Source of the DNA: CAZXCG01 sp964639205
GTDB lineage: Bacteria; Bacillota; Clostridia; Oscillospirales; Acutalibacteraceae
Length of the DNA stretch: 6,240 bases
Assembly (NCBI GenBank): GCA_964639205.1
Contig: CAZXCG010000044.1
Span: 1-6,240 of the forward strand
Reading direction: 5' to 3'
Shown here: in pieces, positions 5,784 to 6,240 of the stretch
How positions within the stretch are numbered: position 1 is the first letter of the stretch
Layout: every line of letters starts with the position of its first letter
The notes under the pieces: generated by a model
Seen by the model: the letters and a program-made list of their open reading frames with translations, nothing else
Databases searched by the model: none
Told to the model about the DNA's origin: nothing
Program-made: the position numbers and the translations under genes

Positions 5784-5812
5784 ATTTTACCTGTTTAGAA
5801 CGCCGCTTTCAA
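5784..5812 (-). promoter_or_regulatory. Sigma-A type promoter of the three-gene minus-strand operon
   Basis: On the minus strand TTGAAA (5812-5807) and TAAAAT (5789-5784) are separated by exactly 17 bp, each matching five of six consensus bases. Transcription should start near 5777, giving a leader of about 90 nt before the Cys-rich gene. The leader holds an AACGG/CCGTT stem but no recognised riboswitch. Confidence 0.7.
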
Positions 5813-5817
5813 TTGTA

Positions 5818-5850
5818 ATATTCATATATATATATATTCATATATATTCG
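5818..5850. repeat. AT-rich direct repeat upstream of the operon promoter
   Basis: ATATTCATATATA occurs at 5818-5830 and again at 5834-5846 (16-bp period), and ATATTCG follows at 5844. Relative to the promoter at 5784-5812 the block covers roughly -41 to -70, the place of an UP element contacted by the RNA polymerase alpha subunit. It could also be a simple TA expansion. Confidence 0.6.
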
Positions 5851-5897
5851 TAAAGCCGACAGCCGTCCCTCAAGGTAAGATGTCTGCAATCCGTTAA

Positions 5898-5937
5898 GCA
5901 CGGAAATAATACTGCGGTCGAGCCGTTATTGCCGTGC
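5898..5937. repeat. 40-nt imperfect hairpin
   Basis: GCACGG (5898-5903) pairs with CCGTGC (5932-5937). After one A/G mismatch, AATAA (5905-5909) pairs with TTATT (5926-5930). An inner CGG-TCGAG-CCG (5915-5925) can close the loop. There are no T-runs next to it, so it is not a standard terminator on either strand. Confidence 0.6.
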
Positions 5938-6024
5938 CGCCGAGAGAAGTCCCCCCGCTGCTTTGCTAACAATATAGCACAGATACACCGGGTAAGTCAA
6001 TAGAGCCGCTCGGCTTGCCGCTGA

Positions 6025-6053
6025 TTTACAGTAAATTCTTGAAAAAGGATAAT
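6025..6053 (+). promoter_or_regulatory. Plus-strand promoter candidate near the right edge
   Basis: TTTACA (6025-6030) and GATAAT (6048-6053) are separated by 17 bp, each five of six to consensus. The predicted start near 6060 would give a leader that holds the repeat copy at 6136-6168 and probably leads to a gene beyond the window. Confidence 0.45.
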
Positions 6054-6135
6054 TTAGATGAATAATTTCCGGGTATGCAACGGATAATATGACATACTCT
6101 CTACCGACGGATGCGAGTTGTATGAATTACCGAAA

Positions 6136-6168
6136 AAGCTTCAATAAGGGGATTTGCCCCGTCATTAT
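6136..6168 (+). repeat. Second copy of the marR-leader element
   Basis: 29 of 33 bases are identical to 1441-1473 with no gaps. The core TTTGCCCCGTCATTAT is exact in both, and the GGGG/CCCC arms are kept. Both copies lie on the plus strand, roughly 75-105 nt after a predicted transcription start. Confidence 0.7.
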
Positions 6169-6196
6169 CGAAAAGGAAGATAAAATCCGTAAATTT

Positions 6197-6218
6197 ATTG
6201 TACCTACATTGTACCTAT
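6197..6218. repeat. Two tandem 11-bp direct repeats
   Basis: ATTGTACCTA occurs at 6197-6206 and 6208-6217, one base apart, an 11-bp period close to one DNA turn. On the minus strand each gives a TACAAT, and TTGTTT lies 16 bp from the distal one, so a minus-strand promoter or a regulator site is possible. Confidence 0.5.
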
Positions 6219-6240
6219 AAACAAAAGCAACCGCCAATGT

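Larger units (their letters stand above)
5851..6240. other. Right-hand region without a convincing gene
   Basis: No frame longer than about 43 codons has coding support. The region holds a hairpin (5898-5937), a short dyad AGCCG-CT-CGGCT (6004-6015), a plus-strand promoter candidate (6025-6053), the second copy of the marR-leader element (6136-6168) and an 11-bp tandem repeat (6197-6218). A frame at 6089-6220 (43 codons, MTYSLPTDASCMNYRKSFNK...) has no ribosome binding site. A 9-codon frame at 6058-6087 has one but would start at the predicted transcription start. The region may be the leader of a gene to the right. Confidence 0.5.

Overview
The window looks like a chromosomal piece from a low-to-mid GC Gram-positive anaerobe, most likely a Clostridia/Oscillospiraceae-type gut bacterium. 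This is inferred from strong AGGAGG-type ribosome binding sites, frequent GTG/TTG starts, a lipoprotein with PPDMP-type repeats and a beta-helix-like domain, and protein families typical of gut Firmicutes. No rRNA, tRNA, CRISPR array, transposase or integrase is visible. Species cannot be read from the sequence.

Layout. Minus strand, 1-1021: the N-terminal 340 residues of a surface lipoprotein that runs off the left edge. It has a lipobox, a 16-residue tandem repeat linker and the start of a probable parallel beta-helix. The gap at 1022-1495 is regulatory. It holds the lipoprotein promoter region, a GC-rich cluster of inverted repeats (1144-1214), a near-consensus plus-strand promoter (1300-1328) overlapped by a perfect 36-bp dyad (1328-1363), and a structured leader of about 160 nt. 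Plus strand, 1496-3305: a MarR-family regulator followed after 7 bp by a MATE-family efflux transporter, an arrangement like mepRA. Plus strand, 3482-4279: a family 8 glycosyltransferase that starts with TTG.

A probable bidirectional terminator (4332-4384) separates these from a convergent three-gene minus-strand operon, read from right to left: a small cysteine-rich protein (5687-5472), a pyridoxamine-5'-phosphate-oxidase-like flavin protein (5426-5031) and a six-helix membrane protein of unknown function (4988-4404). A good promoter with an AT-rich upstream element lies at 5784-5850. The last 390 bp (5851-6240) contain no convincing gene, but they hold a 40-nt imperfect hairpin, a plus-strand promoter candidate and an 11-bp tandem repeat. 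They also hold a second copy (29 of 33 bases identical) of an element found in the marR leader.

How the genes work together. The best-supported unit is the MarR-MATE pair: the regulator probably binds the dyad over its own promoter and controls drug or metabolite export. The flavin protein, Cys-rich protein and membrane protein are probably co-transcribed, but their shared task is unknown. No complete new system can be claimed. The most unexplained signals are the duplicated leader element and the nested operator dyad.
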